NCBI RefSeq assembly: GCF_007004735.1
Contig: NZ_ML660182.1
Coordinates: forward strand, 302,120 to 366,119
Source: Salinigranum halophilum
Lineage (GTDB): Archaea > Halobacteriota > Halobacteria > Halobacteriales > Haloferacaceae
Length of the DNA stretch: 64,000 nucleotides
Direction: 5' to 3'
This document shows, piece after piece, positions 21,989-30,312 of this stretch (within the stretch, counting starts at the first letter, position 1; every line of letters begins with the position of its first letter). The translations under genes and the position numbers were made by a program. Under the pieces are notes generated by a model that saw only the letters and a list, made by a program, of their open reading frames with translations, did not search any database and was not told the origin of the DNA.

Positions 21989-23020
21989 ATGCACCACGCC
22001 GCCTGTCTCGGCCTCGGCGACCTCGGTCGGCTCGAAGCCAGTGTCTTGGACTCTCTCGACGGGGTCACCCTCGTCGGCGGGGCCGACCCCTCTCCCGACG
22101 CCCGCGACCGGTTCGAGCGTGAACTCCACTGTCCCGCGTACGAGACGCTCGACGACCTCCTCGGGAACGAGGAGGTCGACCTCGTGACCATCGTCACCCC
22201 ACACACGGTCCACTACGAGCAGGCCCGGGAGTGTCTCTCCCGCGACGTCCACGTCCACCTCGAGAAGCCGATGGTGACGGACCTCGCTCACGCCGACGAC
22301 CTCATCGCGCGGGCCAAGACCCACGACCTCGTCCTCGCCGTCGGCTACCAGCGCCACTTCGACCCCCGATTCCGAGAGCTACGTCGCCTCGTCGACGAGG
22401 GACGTCTCGGGCGACCGCACATGGTCGTCGGCCACCTCGAACAGGAGTGGATCAGGTGGACCCAACACCAGTGGCGGTCGAACCCGGAGCTCTCCGGCGG
22501 GGGACAGCTGTACGACTCGGGGTCACACCTCCTCGACGTCCTCTGCTGGACGCTCCGGGCCGACCCCGTCTCCGTCACGGCGACGGTCGACCGCCGCGGC
22601 TCCGACGTCGACGTCAACAGCGCGCTCACGATGACGCTCGAACGCCGCGACGCGGCCATCAGAACCAGACCGTCCAATCCGACTCCGATCACTGCGAGCG
22701 TCGGAATCTCCGGCGACGGCACCTCGGTCCCCGACCCCGGCGAATCGCTCCGCATCTGGGGGACCGACGGGACCGTCTCGTTCGACGGGGAGACCATCAC
22801 GGTCCGCGAGGCGGGGATGACCTACGAGACGACGCCCTCGGTCCCCGACTTCGAGGAACTCACCCGGCGCAAACTCGGAAACGTCGTCGACGCCATCGAC
22901 GGCGAGGCCGACCTGGAGATTCCCGCGGCGGACGGCCGTCGCGTCGTTGCGCTCACCGAGGCGGCCTACGAGTCGGCAGAGCGGGGCGTCCGCGTGTTCG
23001 TCTCGCCCGACGACGAGTGA
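21989..23020 (+). CDS. Gfo/Idh/MocA family oxidoreductase
   Basis: 343 residues. The N-terminal Rossmann domain has GLGDLGRLE; the signature VHLEKPM lies near residue 95, followed by GYQRHFDPRF. The C-terminal beta-sheet domain includes GGGQLYDSGSHLLD with the conserved DxxxH. Members are NAD(P)-dependent dehydrogenases for sugars or inositols; the exact substrate cannot be read. A CTTATTC TATA-like box about 28 nt before ATG 21989 supports the start. Confidence 0.9.
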   Translation: MHHAACLGLGDLGRLEASVLDSLDGVTLVGGADPSPDARDRFERELHCPAYETLDDLLGNEEVDLVTIVTPHTVHYEQARECLSRDVHVHLEKPMVTDLAHADDLIARAKTHDLVLAVGYQRHFDPRFRELRRLVDEGRLGRPHMVVGHLEQEWIRWTQHQWRSNPELSGGGQLYDSGSHLLDVLCWTLRADPVSVTATVDRRGSDVDVNSALTMTLERRDAAIRTRPSNPTPITASVGISGDGTSVPDPGESLRIWGTDGTVSFDGETITVREAGMTYETTPSVPDFEELTRRKLGNVVDAIDGEADLEIPAADGRRVVALTEAAYESAERGVRVFVSPDDE

Positions 23021-23086
23021 ATCGCAGCCCCCCGACACCGCGACGAAAAGCGAACGCTTACACCTGAACCGCCGCCAGCGTACGGT

Positions 23087-24070
23087 ATGGACGAGGTACT
23101 CGTCGCGGAGGGACTCCGAAAGTCCTACGGCGACGTTCAGGCGCTCCGGGGCGTCTCGCTCACTGTCGGGACCGGCGAGGTGTTCGGTCTCATCGGCCCG
23201 AACGGGGCGGGCAAGACCACGCTCGTCCGGGCGCTCACCGGCACGACCGGCGTCGAGGGAACGGTCCGGGTGCTCGGGACCCCGCCCGCCGGGGTCGACG
23301 CGAACCGGCTGAGCCTCCTGCCGCAGTCGTTCTCGCCGTCGGCACGGCTCACCCCCCGCGAACTGCTCTCGTACTACGCCGGCCTCTACGACACGGCGCG
23401 GGACCCGGAGGTCGTGTTGCGTGAGGTGGGTCTCGACGATGCGGCCGACACCTGGTACGAGAAGCTCTCGGGCGGCCAGAAGCGCCGCACGTGCGTCGGC
23501 GCGGCGCTAGTGAACGACCCCGACGTGCTCTTCTTGGACGAGCCGACGACGGGCATCGACCCCGCCGGCCGTCGGGCGGTCTGGCGGCTCATCGACCGCC
23601 TCAAGGCGAGCGGCACGACCGTCTTTCTCACCAGCCACTCCATGCGCGAGGTGGCCCGTCTCGCCGACCGGGTCGGCCTCCTCTGTGACGGCGAACTCGT
23701 CGCGGTCGGCTCGCCGGAAGCCCTGGTCGCCGAACACGGCGGGGAGAGCACGCTCGTCGTCGAGACCGAGGCGACCCGGGACGCGACCGACGCGCTCGAG
23801 GCGACGTACGCGGTTTCGACCACCGCCGAGGGTGTCGTCGTCCGCGACGTCGCCCCGCGCGAGATCGGCGACGTCGCGACGGCGCTCGACGAGGCCGAAA
23901 TCGCCTACGGTTCGCTGGCGTGGTCGGAACCGTCGCTCGAAGACGTCTACCTGTCGCTCACCGGCGAGACGTTCCAGGGGCGGCGCGACGGCGTGGCACC
24001 GCCGACGTCGTCCGAATCCACCGACGCCGACGGTCCAGCACTCGCCGCTGGCGCGGAGGAGAGCCGATGA
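23087..24070 (+). CDS. ABC transporter ATP-binding protein
   Basis: 327 residues. Walker A GPNGAGKTT, signature LSGGQKRRT, Walker B VLFLDEPTTG and switch His (FLTSHSM) are all present. The C-terminal ~100 residues resemble the extra domain of ABC-2 exporters (drug/lipid type). The stop overlaps the permease start (ATGA). Together they form a half-transporter pair that probably dimerises to export a hydrophobic substrate or assemble membrane proteins; the cargo is unknown. Confidence 0.93.
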   Translation: MDEVLVAEGLRKSYGDVQALRGVSLTVGTGEVFGLIGPNGAGKTTLVRALTGTTGVEGTVRVLGTPPAGVDANRLSLLPQSFSPSARLTPRELLSYYAGLYDTARDPEVVLREVGLDDAADTWYEKLSGGQKRRTCVGAALVNDPDVLFLDEPTTGIDPAGRRAVWRLIDRLKASGTTVFLTSHSMREVARLADRVGLLCDGELVAVGSPEALVAEHGGESTLVVETEATRDATDALEATYAVSTTAEGVVVRDVAPREIGDVATALDEAEIAYGSLAWSEPSLEDVYLSLTGETFQGRRDGVAPPTSSESTDADGPALAAGAEESR

Positions 24071-24822
24071 CCCGCTTCGGCCGCATCGCCGCGGAGTTCG
24101 ACGCGGCGTGGCACTCGTTCCTTCGCCGCCGGACCGCGGTGTTCTTCACCTTCTTCTTCCCCGTCATCATCGTCCTCATCTTCGGCGTGTTGGTACAGAC
24201 CCAACCTACCGGTGGCGGGCTGTTCGCGGAGCCGCCGGGCTACTACGTCCCCGGCTATCTGGCCGTCGTCGTGTTGTTCACGCCGCTGTCACGCGTTGGG
24301 TCGACCATCGCGCGCCACCGGGAGGGGAACCGATTCCAGAAGCTGGCGACGACGCCGCTGTCGCGCGCGGAGTGGCTCCTCGCGCACACGCTCGTGAACG
24401 TGGTCGTCATCGGGCTGGCGGCGCTCTTGCTCTTGGTGCTCGTCGTCCTCGTGACCGGGGCGTCGGTTCCGCTCGCCCCCACGAGTCTGGTCCTCGTCCC
24501 CTTCGTCGCCCTCGGGGTCGCGCTGTTCTGTGGCCTCGGGGCACTCATCGGTCGGCTCTCGAGCTCACAGGACGGCGTCATCGCCGCGAGTAACGCCGTC
24601 GCACTGCCGCTGTTGTTCCTCTCGGAGACGTTCGTCACTGCCGACCTCCTGCCGGCGTGGTTCCGGCCCGTGACCGCGGTGTCGCCGCTGACGTACTTCG
24701 CGCGCGGCGTGCGCGCGCTGACGTTCTCCGGCGGCGACTGGACGGGGGCGCTGGCGGTGCTCGCGGTGCTCGCGCTCGTCGTCTTCTCGCTCGGAGCCGT
24801 CGCGGTCCCCTGGACCGAATAA
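24067..24822 (+). CDS. ABC-2 type permease
   Basis: 251 residues with six hydrophobic helices. The amino-terminal RRRTAVFFTFFFPVIIVLIF and central NRFQKLATTPLSRAEWL are typical of ABC-2 membrane proteins. It overlaps the ATPase gene by 4 nt, so the two subunits are made together. No substrate clue in the sequence or neighbours. Confidence 0.9.
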   Translation: MTRFGRIAAEFDAAWHSFLRRRTAVFFTFFFPVIIVLIFGVLVQTQPTGGGLFAEPPGYYVPGYLAVVVLFTPLSRVGSTIARHREGNRFQKLATTPLSRAEWLLAHTLVNVVVIGLAALLLLVLVVLVTGASVPLAPTSLVLVPFVALGVALFCGLGALIGRLSSSQDGVIAASNAVALPLLFLSETFVTADLLPAWFRPVTAVSPLTYFARGVRALTFSGGDWTGALAVLAVLALVVFSLGAVAVPWTE

Positions 24823-24836
24823 CCTCGTCCGCCGCG

Positions 24837-26195
24837 TCAGCCGTCGCTCTGCGGCGTCGGCGTCGCCGGCTCTTCCATCCCGAGCCACGAGAGCTTGAGC
24901 TGTTCGGGCCACTGCTGCTCGCGACTCCGGTCGCGGTGTGGCCGCGGCGAGACGCCCGTGACGAGGATGAACTCTCCGATTTGGTGGAGGTTCGCGTAGA
25001 GGTTCGGCCCGTCGTAGTCGTAGAACACGCGGGTCCACTCGCGGTTCGCCAGCCTGACCGTGCCGTCCTCGCCCAGCGTCGTCGAGAAGAGCGTGTCCAC
25101 CCCGGCCGCCGCTGCCTCCGGGCTCTCGAACCGCTGGACGAATATCGGGACACCCGCGAACTGCTCGTCGCTGTCCGTCTTCGTGACGAGCCTGTTCGCC
25201 ATGACGTACGCGTAGTCGACGCGGCCCTCCCGGGTGACCGTCGCGTCGAAGACGTTGGTGTACGCCGGTTCGTAGTCGCCGAGGCGTTCGCGCCACGCCT
25301 GGGTGTCCTCTAAGATGTCGATGGCCCCGTCGGAGAAGGCGTAGATGATGCCGTTCGGGCGCTCGTTCCCGTGGTCGTAGATGTCGTGGCCGGCGTCGTA
25401 CGTGTGCGCGTGAGCGTAGACACGCTGGCCGGTCGGGAACTCGTGTTCGTGCGGGCGCACCTCGTCGCTCGCGCGGTCGCTGTACTCGTCGGAGAACGTC
25501 TGTGTCGTGAAGTTGTCCCCCGGCGGGTAGCTCACGCCGAAGATTGCTTGCCCCTGGGTGTCCGACGAGAGGTAGTCGTGGAGTGGTGCCTCGATGGGGT
25601 GCGCCGAGAGGTGCTGGTCGAGATACGACTCGTTCGTCGCCCGGGTGTAGAAGACGTCGAGCCGACCGAGAGTGTCCTGCTGTGCCGCCGTGTCGTTCTG
25701 CTGGACGGCCGCCTCGAAGTTCCGGACGTAGATGTTGTTCCCCCGCCTGAGGGCCGCATCGAGCTCGAAGTGAGGAGCGAGTTCCTCGGAGACGTAAGTC
25801 GCGAGCGCGGTCGTCTTCGACCGGAGTTCCTCGACGTCGCCCGACGTGAGGGTGTTGACCTGCTTGAGCTTCGCGATGGTCTCGGTGACCGGTTTCACTT
25901 CGAGCAGATACCGGCGGCGCGCGCGCTGGTACTGGGTGCCGAACCAGCTGATCTCGTCCATAACGTTCCGGGTTCGGACGAGGAACTCGGAGGTCGGCTC
26001 GGGCGTGGGGGTGGGTGTCTCAGTCGGCGTCGCTGTGGCGTCGGCCGCGCTCCCGCCGCCACCGCTGTCGTCACTGCCCCCCGCGCTGTCACTGTCGCCC
26101 TCGTCGCTCGAACCGAGCATTCCGGTACAGCCCGCCAGGAGTGGCAGGGAGAGCGACGACGCGAGGGTAAGCATCCGTCGTCGGGAGTGGTCCAT
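24837..26195 (-). CDS. Secreted lipoprotein, unknown function
   Basis: 452 residues. The N-terminus (RRRMLTLASSLSLPLLAGC) combines an Arg-rich Tat-like start and a lipobox (LLAGC), so a lipid anchor at Cys22 on the outside is likely. A Ser/Gly/Asp and TPTPTP linker (about 28-68) follows, then a ~380-residue globular domain with no recognised motif. Mature surface exposure fits the acidic linker. It ends convergent to the permease gene 14 nt away. Confidence 0.8.
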   Translation of the reverse strand: MDHSRRRMLTLASSLSLPLLAGCTGMLGSSDEGDSDSAGGSDDSGGGGSAADATATPTETPTPTPEPTSEFLVRTRNVMDEISWFGTQYQRARRRYLLEVKPVTETIAKLKQVNTLTSGDVEELRSKTTALATYVSEELAPHFELDAALRRGNNIYVRNFEAAVQQNDTAAQQDTLGRLDVFYTRATNESYLDQHLSAHPIEAPLHDYLSSDTQGQAIFGVSYPPGDNFTTQTFSDEYSDRASDEVRPHEHEFPTGQRVYAHAHTYDAGHDIYDHGNERPNGIIYAFSDGAIDILEDTQAWRERLGDYEPAYTNVFDATVTREGRVDYAYVMANRLVTKTDSDEQFAGVPIFVQRFESPEAAAAGVDTLFSTTLGEDGTVRLANREWTRVFYDYDGPNLYANLHQIGEFILVTGVSPRPHRDRSREQQWPEQLKLSWLGMEEPATPTPQSDG

Positions 26196-26503
26196 GTGAG
26201 CTGCGTACCACAGCGGGCTCCTTGAGCGTTCGCGTCACACTATCAGTGTTGAGTCTCAGATACCCTCGCGAACGGTCCGTTCGAGAGACGACCGTCGAGG
26301 ACGAGTCGCTCGGAAGCAGACGTCTCTCGCCTATGCGTCCGACTGCGGCCGGTCTCGACACCGCCCGGCCGGTGTCGCTGAGTCTCGGTGGTGAGAGATT
26401 GACGGCACCTCGTGGCAGTGGGTCACCTCGGGTGAGACCACGTCGCGCGTCCGAGCAGTTCGCCTCGCCGGGCTTTATTAGTGCGTCGGGCGGACCCACG
26501 AGT
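26196..26503. other. Intergenic region, lipoprotein / KDPG aldolase
   Basis: 308 nt between divergent genes without coding potential. The only recognisable site is a GGCTTTATTAG TATA-like box (about 26470-26480) roughly 27 nt before the aldolase ATG. Confidence 0.4.
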
Positions 26504-27157
26504 ATGTCCCTCGACAAGCACGACGCGATGCAGCGCCTCCGAGCCAGCGGGACCGTCGCGGTGATGCGCGGTGCCGACGCCGACACGCTCGTGAAGACGG
26601 TCGACGCCCTCCGTGCCGGTGGCGTCACCGCCATCGAGATAACCGCGGACAACCCTGATGCGCTGGAGATGATCGATGCCGTCTCCGGCAGCTTCGACGA
26701 CGAGGTCATCGTCGGCGCGGGGACCGTCCTCGACGGTGAGACGGCGCTCGACACCATCCGTGCAGGCGCGGAGTTCGTCGTCGGCCCCACGGTCGAGTTG
26801 GACGTCGTCGACGTCTGCAATCGCTACGGGACGCTCGTCGCCCCGGGAGCGTTCACCCCGACAGAGGCTCTGACCGCGTACGAGGCCGGCGCGGACTTCG
26901 TGAAGATATTCCCCGCCTCCTCGGGAGGGCCGGGACACCTCGGCGGTATCAAGGGACCCCTCCCGCAGATTCCGCTCATGCCGACGGGTGGCGTCGACGC
27001 CGACAACGCCGGCGACTTCATCCGCGCGGGTGCGGAGGTCGTCGGCGCCGGCAGCGCCCTCGTCCCCACCGGGGCCGTCGAGGCCGGTGACTTCGAGACC
27101 ATCACCGAGAACGCCCGCGCCTTCTCCGAGGCGGTCGACGCGGCACGCTCGGCATAG
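26504..27157 (+). CDS. kdgA: KDPG aldolase (class I, Eda/KdgA-like)
   Basis: 217 residues, TIM barrel. The Schiff-base lysine is in DFVKIFPAS (about residue 134); TAIEIT, GAGTVLD and MPTGGVD are the other family landmarks. It splits 2-keto-3-deoxy-6-phosphogluconate to pyruvate and glyceraldehyde-3-phosphate, the last step of the semi-phosphorylative Entner-Doudoroff pathway that haloarchaea use for glucose. Leaderless promoter upstream of ATG 26504. Use on the galactose epimer is also possible. Confidence 0.88.
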   Translation: MSLDKHDAMQRLRASGTVAVMRGADADTLVKTVDALRAGGVTAIEITADNPDALEMIDAVSGSFDDEVIVGAGTVLDGETALDTIRAGAEFVVGPTVELDVVDVCNRYGTLVAPGAFTPTEALTAYEAGADFVKIFPASSGGPGHLGGIKGPLPQIPLMPTGGVDADNAGDFIRAGAEVVGAGSALVPTGAVEAGDFETITENARAFSEAVDAARSA

Positions 27158-27226
27158 CCACTCGCGACCAGGGTTCGACACGGAGAACTCGAGCCGACCG
27201 CCGACCCGACGGCTCGCACAGTCGCG

Positions 27227-27904
27227 TTACAGCAGTGGGGCGACGACCTCACGATGTGCCTCGTCGACGGCTTCGTGAGGGTCGCCCTCACCGACAGCGA
27301 CGAGGTACGCCCGCCCGTCGGCGTCGCCGTACCGGTGGTGAATGTCGTAGACGAAGCCGTACACGGCGGCGTCGGTCTGCGTGGCAACGAACTCGACCTG
27401 CTCGCGGACGTTGTGCTCGACGAGACGGTCGACGACGGTGCTCCGCTCGCCGTCGAGGTCGACGGGGGCGTTCTCGACCATCGTGATGAGCGAGCCGAGG
27501 TCCTGCTGGACGCCCGCCGGGAGGGCCGCGAGGTCGGTCTCGCCCGTGACGACGTCGTAGGCGGCCGTGACGGCTCCACATCCCGTGTGTCCGACGATGG
27601 CGACCACGCCGGTGTCGGTGAACGTCACCGGGTAGGCGACGCCGCCGTCGAGGACGCGCTCGCCGTCGACCTCCGTCGTCGAGCGGTTGCCGATGTTCGC
27701 GACGGTGAAGAGTTGGCCAGGCTCGGAGATGTCCCACATCCCCTCCTGGGAGACGCGCGAGTCCGAACAGCAGACGGAGACGACGGGCGGGTGCTGGGCG
27801 TCGCGGACGGCGTCGAACTTCGACTCGTCGGCGCGGGCGACGTGGCGGTCGTTTCCATCGAGGAGGTCACTGAGGAGCTGTTCGGGACGGGAGCCGGTGT
27901 TCAT
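27227..27904 (-). CDS. Beta-class carbonic anhydrase
   Basis: 225 residues. Zinc ligands and dyad are complete: Cys/Asp/Arg in VCCSDSR and His/Cys in GHTGCG. The enzyme interconverts CO2 and bicarbonate. Start ATG 27904 (MNTGSRPEQ) is preceded by a GATATAG box about 27-35 nt upstream. The frame is open much further upstream, but that region is the tRNA-derived repeat area. Length is normal for the family. Confidence 0.92.
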   Translation of the reverse strand: MNTGSRPEQLLSDLLDGNDRHVARADESKFDAVRDAQHPPVVSVCCSDSRVSQEGMWDISEPGQLFTVANIGNRSTTEVDGERVLDGGVAYPVTFTDTGVVAIVGHTGCGAVTAAYDVVTGETDLAALPAGVQQDLGSLITMVENAPVDLDGERSTVVDRLVEHNVREQVEFVATQTDAAVYGFVYDIHHRYGDADGRAYLVAVGEGDPHEAVDEAHREVVAPLL

Positions 27905-28078
27905 ACCCGACACGTCACGGTGGACGTCTATATCTGCTTGGAAATATGGCGTGAGCGCCAGCGCGCTCCCCGTCGGCGAGCGGCGACAGGCGAGCAGTCG
28001 GGCTCGACCGCGAGACGTGGTGACTCGTGAACCGTGCCGAGACGGGTCCGTCCACTCCCCCGTGGAGGCCGTCGCGCG

Positions 28079-28123
28079 TTCGCTCGTCACGTCCGTTCCT
28101 CGCAGCATGTGCCGGCCGGGATT
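28079..28123 (+). repeat. 45-bp direct repeat, copy 1 (tRNA-Gly 3' end duplicate)
   Basis: Matches 28190-28234 at 43 of 45 positions. The right part copies the acceptor and T-arm side of tRNA-Gly with its downstream flank. Between the copies lies GATTCAAATCCCGC (28168-28181), a T-loop-like sequence on the opposite strand. Looks like an old integration or duplication scar. Confidence 0.75.
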
Positions 28124-28189
28124 GTGAACCACGGTCGCGCTGCTCGCTTCGCTCGCGACGCTCCCTGATTCAAATCCCGCTGTGACGCA

Positions 28190-28234
28190 TTCGCTCGTCA
28201 CGTCCGTTCCTCGCAGAATGCGCCGGCCGGGATT
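28190..28234 (+). repeat. 45-bp direct repeat, copy 2 (overlaps tRNA-Gly 3' end)
   Basis: Partner of 28079-28123, offset 111 nt. Its right 16 bases are the 3' end of the intact tRNA-Gly; the left part is downstream flank. Confidence 0.75.
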
Positions 28235-28289
28235 TGAACCCGGGCCATGAGCTTGGAAGGCTCAGGTCCTGCCACTAGACCACCGGCGC
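28219..28289 (-). tRNA. tRNA-Gly (anticodon TCC)
   Basis: Read on the minus strand: acceptor stem GCGCCGG pairs with CCGGCGC, followed by discriminator A (28219). The D-arm contains GGTCTAGTGGCAGGACC. The anticodon stem TGAGC/GCTCA encloses loop CTTCCAA with anticodon TCC. T-arm CCGGGTTCAAATCCCGG is canonical. No intron; CCA is not encoded. Confidence 0.95.
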
Positions 28290-28484
28290 GCTCGTTCGCT
28301 GCGCTCACTCGCGCGCCGAGCCTCCACCTCGCTTCGCTCGGTGGAGACACCGGCGCTCAGTCGAGTGTCACCAGCGACAGTTCCTGATATCCGACCCCGG
28401 AATAAGGACCTTACGTTACTCGTCTGAGAGCGGGCGAAGGCCTCGGCGACGTCCGCCGTGAACACGACCGCCCGGTTCCGGCGC
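28290..28484. other. Spacer between tRNA-Gly and flavoprotein gene
   Basis: No gene. A hairpin CTCCACC (28322-28328) / GGTGGAG (28340-28346) with an 11-nt loop lies 3' of the flavoprotein gene and could aid transcript termination. A CTTATTCC sequence near 28397 (minus strand) could be the tRNA promoter. Confidence 0.35.
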
Positions 28485-29501
28485 TCAGTCGTCGCCGTGC
28501 GCCCGCGCCGTCTCGCGTAACTCGTCCGAGATAGACGGGACCGCCTCGCCGTCGACCGGCCCTTCGGCTTCAATTTCCTCGAGTGACTTGGGGAACTCCC
28601 GCAGTTCCATGTGGATGGCGATGCCGGCTTTCGCGCCCATCCCCATCGCGACGGGAATCTGGTTGTGTCCGGGGACGATGTCGCCGACAGCGTAGACGCC
28701 GTCGACGGAGGTCCGGCCGTGGTCGTCCGCGTCGATGGTGCCGTCGTCGTTCAGCTCGACGCCCAGCTGTTCGGCCAACTCGGTGTTGTAGTTCGAGCCG
28801 TACAGCGCGAACCCGCCCTTGTACTCGCGCACCGTGCCGTCTTCGAACTCGAAGCTCTCCAGCCAGCCGTCGTCGTCCTTCGTGAGGCCAACGACGTCCT
28901 CCTCGACGATGTCGACCGGGTGTGCGCGGACGAGCTCGTCCGTCTCGTCGCTCCACGTCGGCTCGTCGCCGCGCAGGAGGATGTCGACGTCGTCGGTGAA
29001 GTTGAGCATGATCATCGCGACGTACGCCGCCGAGTCCGAGTGTCCCATCACGTACACCGACTCGTCGACGAACATGTACGCATCACAGTGCAGACAGTAG
29101 TGGAGGCCGCGACCCGTCCGCGGGAGCGGGGGCGTCGGGCGCTCGTCGTTGAACCCGACGCCGAGGACGACGCGTTCGGCGACGTACTCGCCCTCGTTAC
29201 CCCCGAGGCGGAACCGCCCGTCGTCGGTCCGCTCGATGTCGGTGACGAAGTCCCGGACGAGACTGGTCCCGTAGCCTTCCAGCTGTTCGCGGGCGGTCTG
29301 GAGGAACTCGTTCCCCGAGACCGACTCGGGCACGCCGATGACGTTGTGCGTGTCGAGCATCATCGCCGCGCGGCCACCACCGCGGTCGATGAGTGCGGTG
29401 TCGTGTCCCAGTCGCGTGGTGTACAGCGCCGAGGTCAGGCCGGCGGGACCCCCGCCGACGACGACGACCTCGAACTCCTCTGCGGTAGGCGAATCAGTCA
29501 T
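28485..29501 (-). CDS. Thioredoxin reductase-like FAD/NAD(P) oxidoreductase
   Basis: 338 residues. FAD site VVVGGGPAGLTSA at the N-terminus, a CLHC redox pair in LHYCLHCDAY (near 135), and C-terminal DGVYAVGDIVPG FAD motif. The second nucleotide domain shows YVMGHSDSAAY rather than the usual GxGxxA/G, so NADPH use is uncertain. It may reduce thioredoxin-like proteins or act as a ferredoxin-dependent disulfide reductase. ATG 29501 preferred over GTG 29504; a TTTATC box lies about 28 nt upstream. Confidence 0.88.
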   Translation of the reverse strand: MTDSPTAEEFEVVVVGGGPAGLTSALYTTRLGHDTALIDRGGGRAAMMLDTHNVIGVPESVSGNEFLQTAREQLEGYGTSLVRDFVTDIERTDDGRFRLGGNEGEYVAERVVLGVGFNDERPTPPLPRTGRGLHYCLHCDAYMFVDESVYVMGHSDSAAYVAMIMLNFTDDVDILLRGDEPTWSDETDELVRAHPVDIVEEDVVGLTKDDDGWLESFEFEDGTVREYKGGFALYGSNYNTELAEQLGVELNDDGTIDADDHGRTSVDGVYAVGDIVPGHNQIPVAMGMGAKAGIAIHMELREFPKSLEEIEAEGPVDGEAVPSISDELRETARAHGDD

Positions 29502-29600
29502 CACCTTCTCCTTGGACTACGGAAAGATAAACGTCGGACGTTCGTGCGCCGGTCGAATCCACCCGCTGTGTGATGACACACCACACACCTTCGTGACGAC

Positions 29601-30269
29601 TCAGTCCCCCTCCGCCCGGACGACGGCGTAACAGTTCCCGCTGGAGACGAACACGTCGAGGGGCGTCAGCGAGGAGGCGTCGAGGTCGGCTCGGAACTCC
29701 CCGGGCGCGTAGATGTGATAGAAGCGCGGGACCGTCTCGCCGCCGGGGAGCGTCCAGTCGACCGTGGTGTCGAACCCCGTATCCTCCCCGTCGCTCCCGT
29801 CTGCCTCCCCGTCCGCGAACCGGTCGTGGACCGTCGACCACGCGCTGACGACGGCTCGCCCCTTCGGCGAGAGCACCCGCGCGAGTTCGTCGAGGCTGGC
29901 GACGCGGCGCGAACGAGGCGTGAGGTGGTGGAGGGTGGCGACGTACACCGCGAGGTCGACCGTGTCCCGCTTCAGCGGAAGCGAAGCCGCGTCGCCCTGG
30001 AGCAACGCCGCATCGAAGCCGTGGTCGTCGGCACGCGCACCGGCTTCCGACAGGAGGCCGCGACTGACGTCGAGGCCGACCACCGTCTCGGCGTGGTCGG
30101 CCAGGAGTTCCGTGTGGCGACCGTTGCCGCACCCCACGTCGAGCGCGACCGCGCCGCGTCGCTCGTCGAGGAACGCCTCCACCTCGGGCCAGGCGTACTC
30201 GCGCGTGGCGGCGAAGTGTTCCGCGATCCGGTCGTACGTTCGGGCGGTCTCGCCCGTGTCGCCGTCCAT
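29601..30269 (-). CDS. Class I SAM methyltransferase, Trm9-like
   Basis: 222 residues. Motif I ALDVGCGNGRHTELL, post-I VVGLDVSRGLL and the YVATLHHL motif IV region are clear. The start (TYDRIAEHFAATREYAWPEV) and overall size resemble Trm9/ALKBH8-type tRNA wobble-uridine methyltransferases, but small-molecule methyltransferases share this fold, so the substrate is uncertain. Long upstream frame extensions are shadow sequence; ATG 30269 is preceded by a T-rich stretch in the pilus gene 3' spacer. Confidence 0.82.
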   Translation of the reverse strand: MDGDTGETARTYDRIAEHFAATREYAWPEVEAFLDERRGAVALDVGCGNGRHTELLADHAETVVGLDVSRGLLSEAGARADDHGFDAALLQGDAASLPLKRDTVDLAVYVATLHHLTPRSRRVASLDELARVLSPKGRAVVSAWSTVHDRFADGEADGSDGEDTGFDTTVDWTLPGGETVPRFYHIYAPGEFRADLDASSLTPLDVFVSSGNCYAVVRAEGD

Positions 30270-30312
30270 GCGTTGCGTCGGGGGAGGGTCGACAAAAAAG
30301 CCGCTACTCGTC

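Noticed and set aside
21083..22000. Upstream extension of the Gfo/Idh/MocA frame
   Set aside because: The frame stays open through the antisense of the aldo/keto reductase, but the Rossmann start and promoter place the real ATG at 21989.
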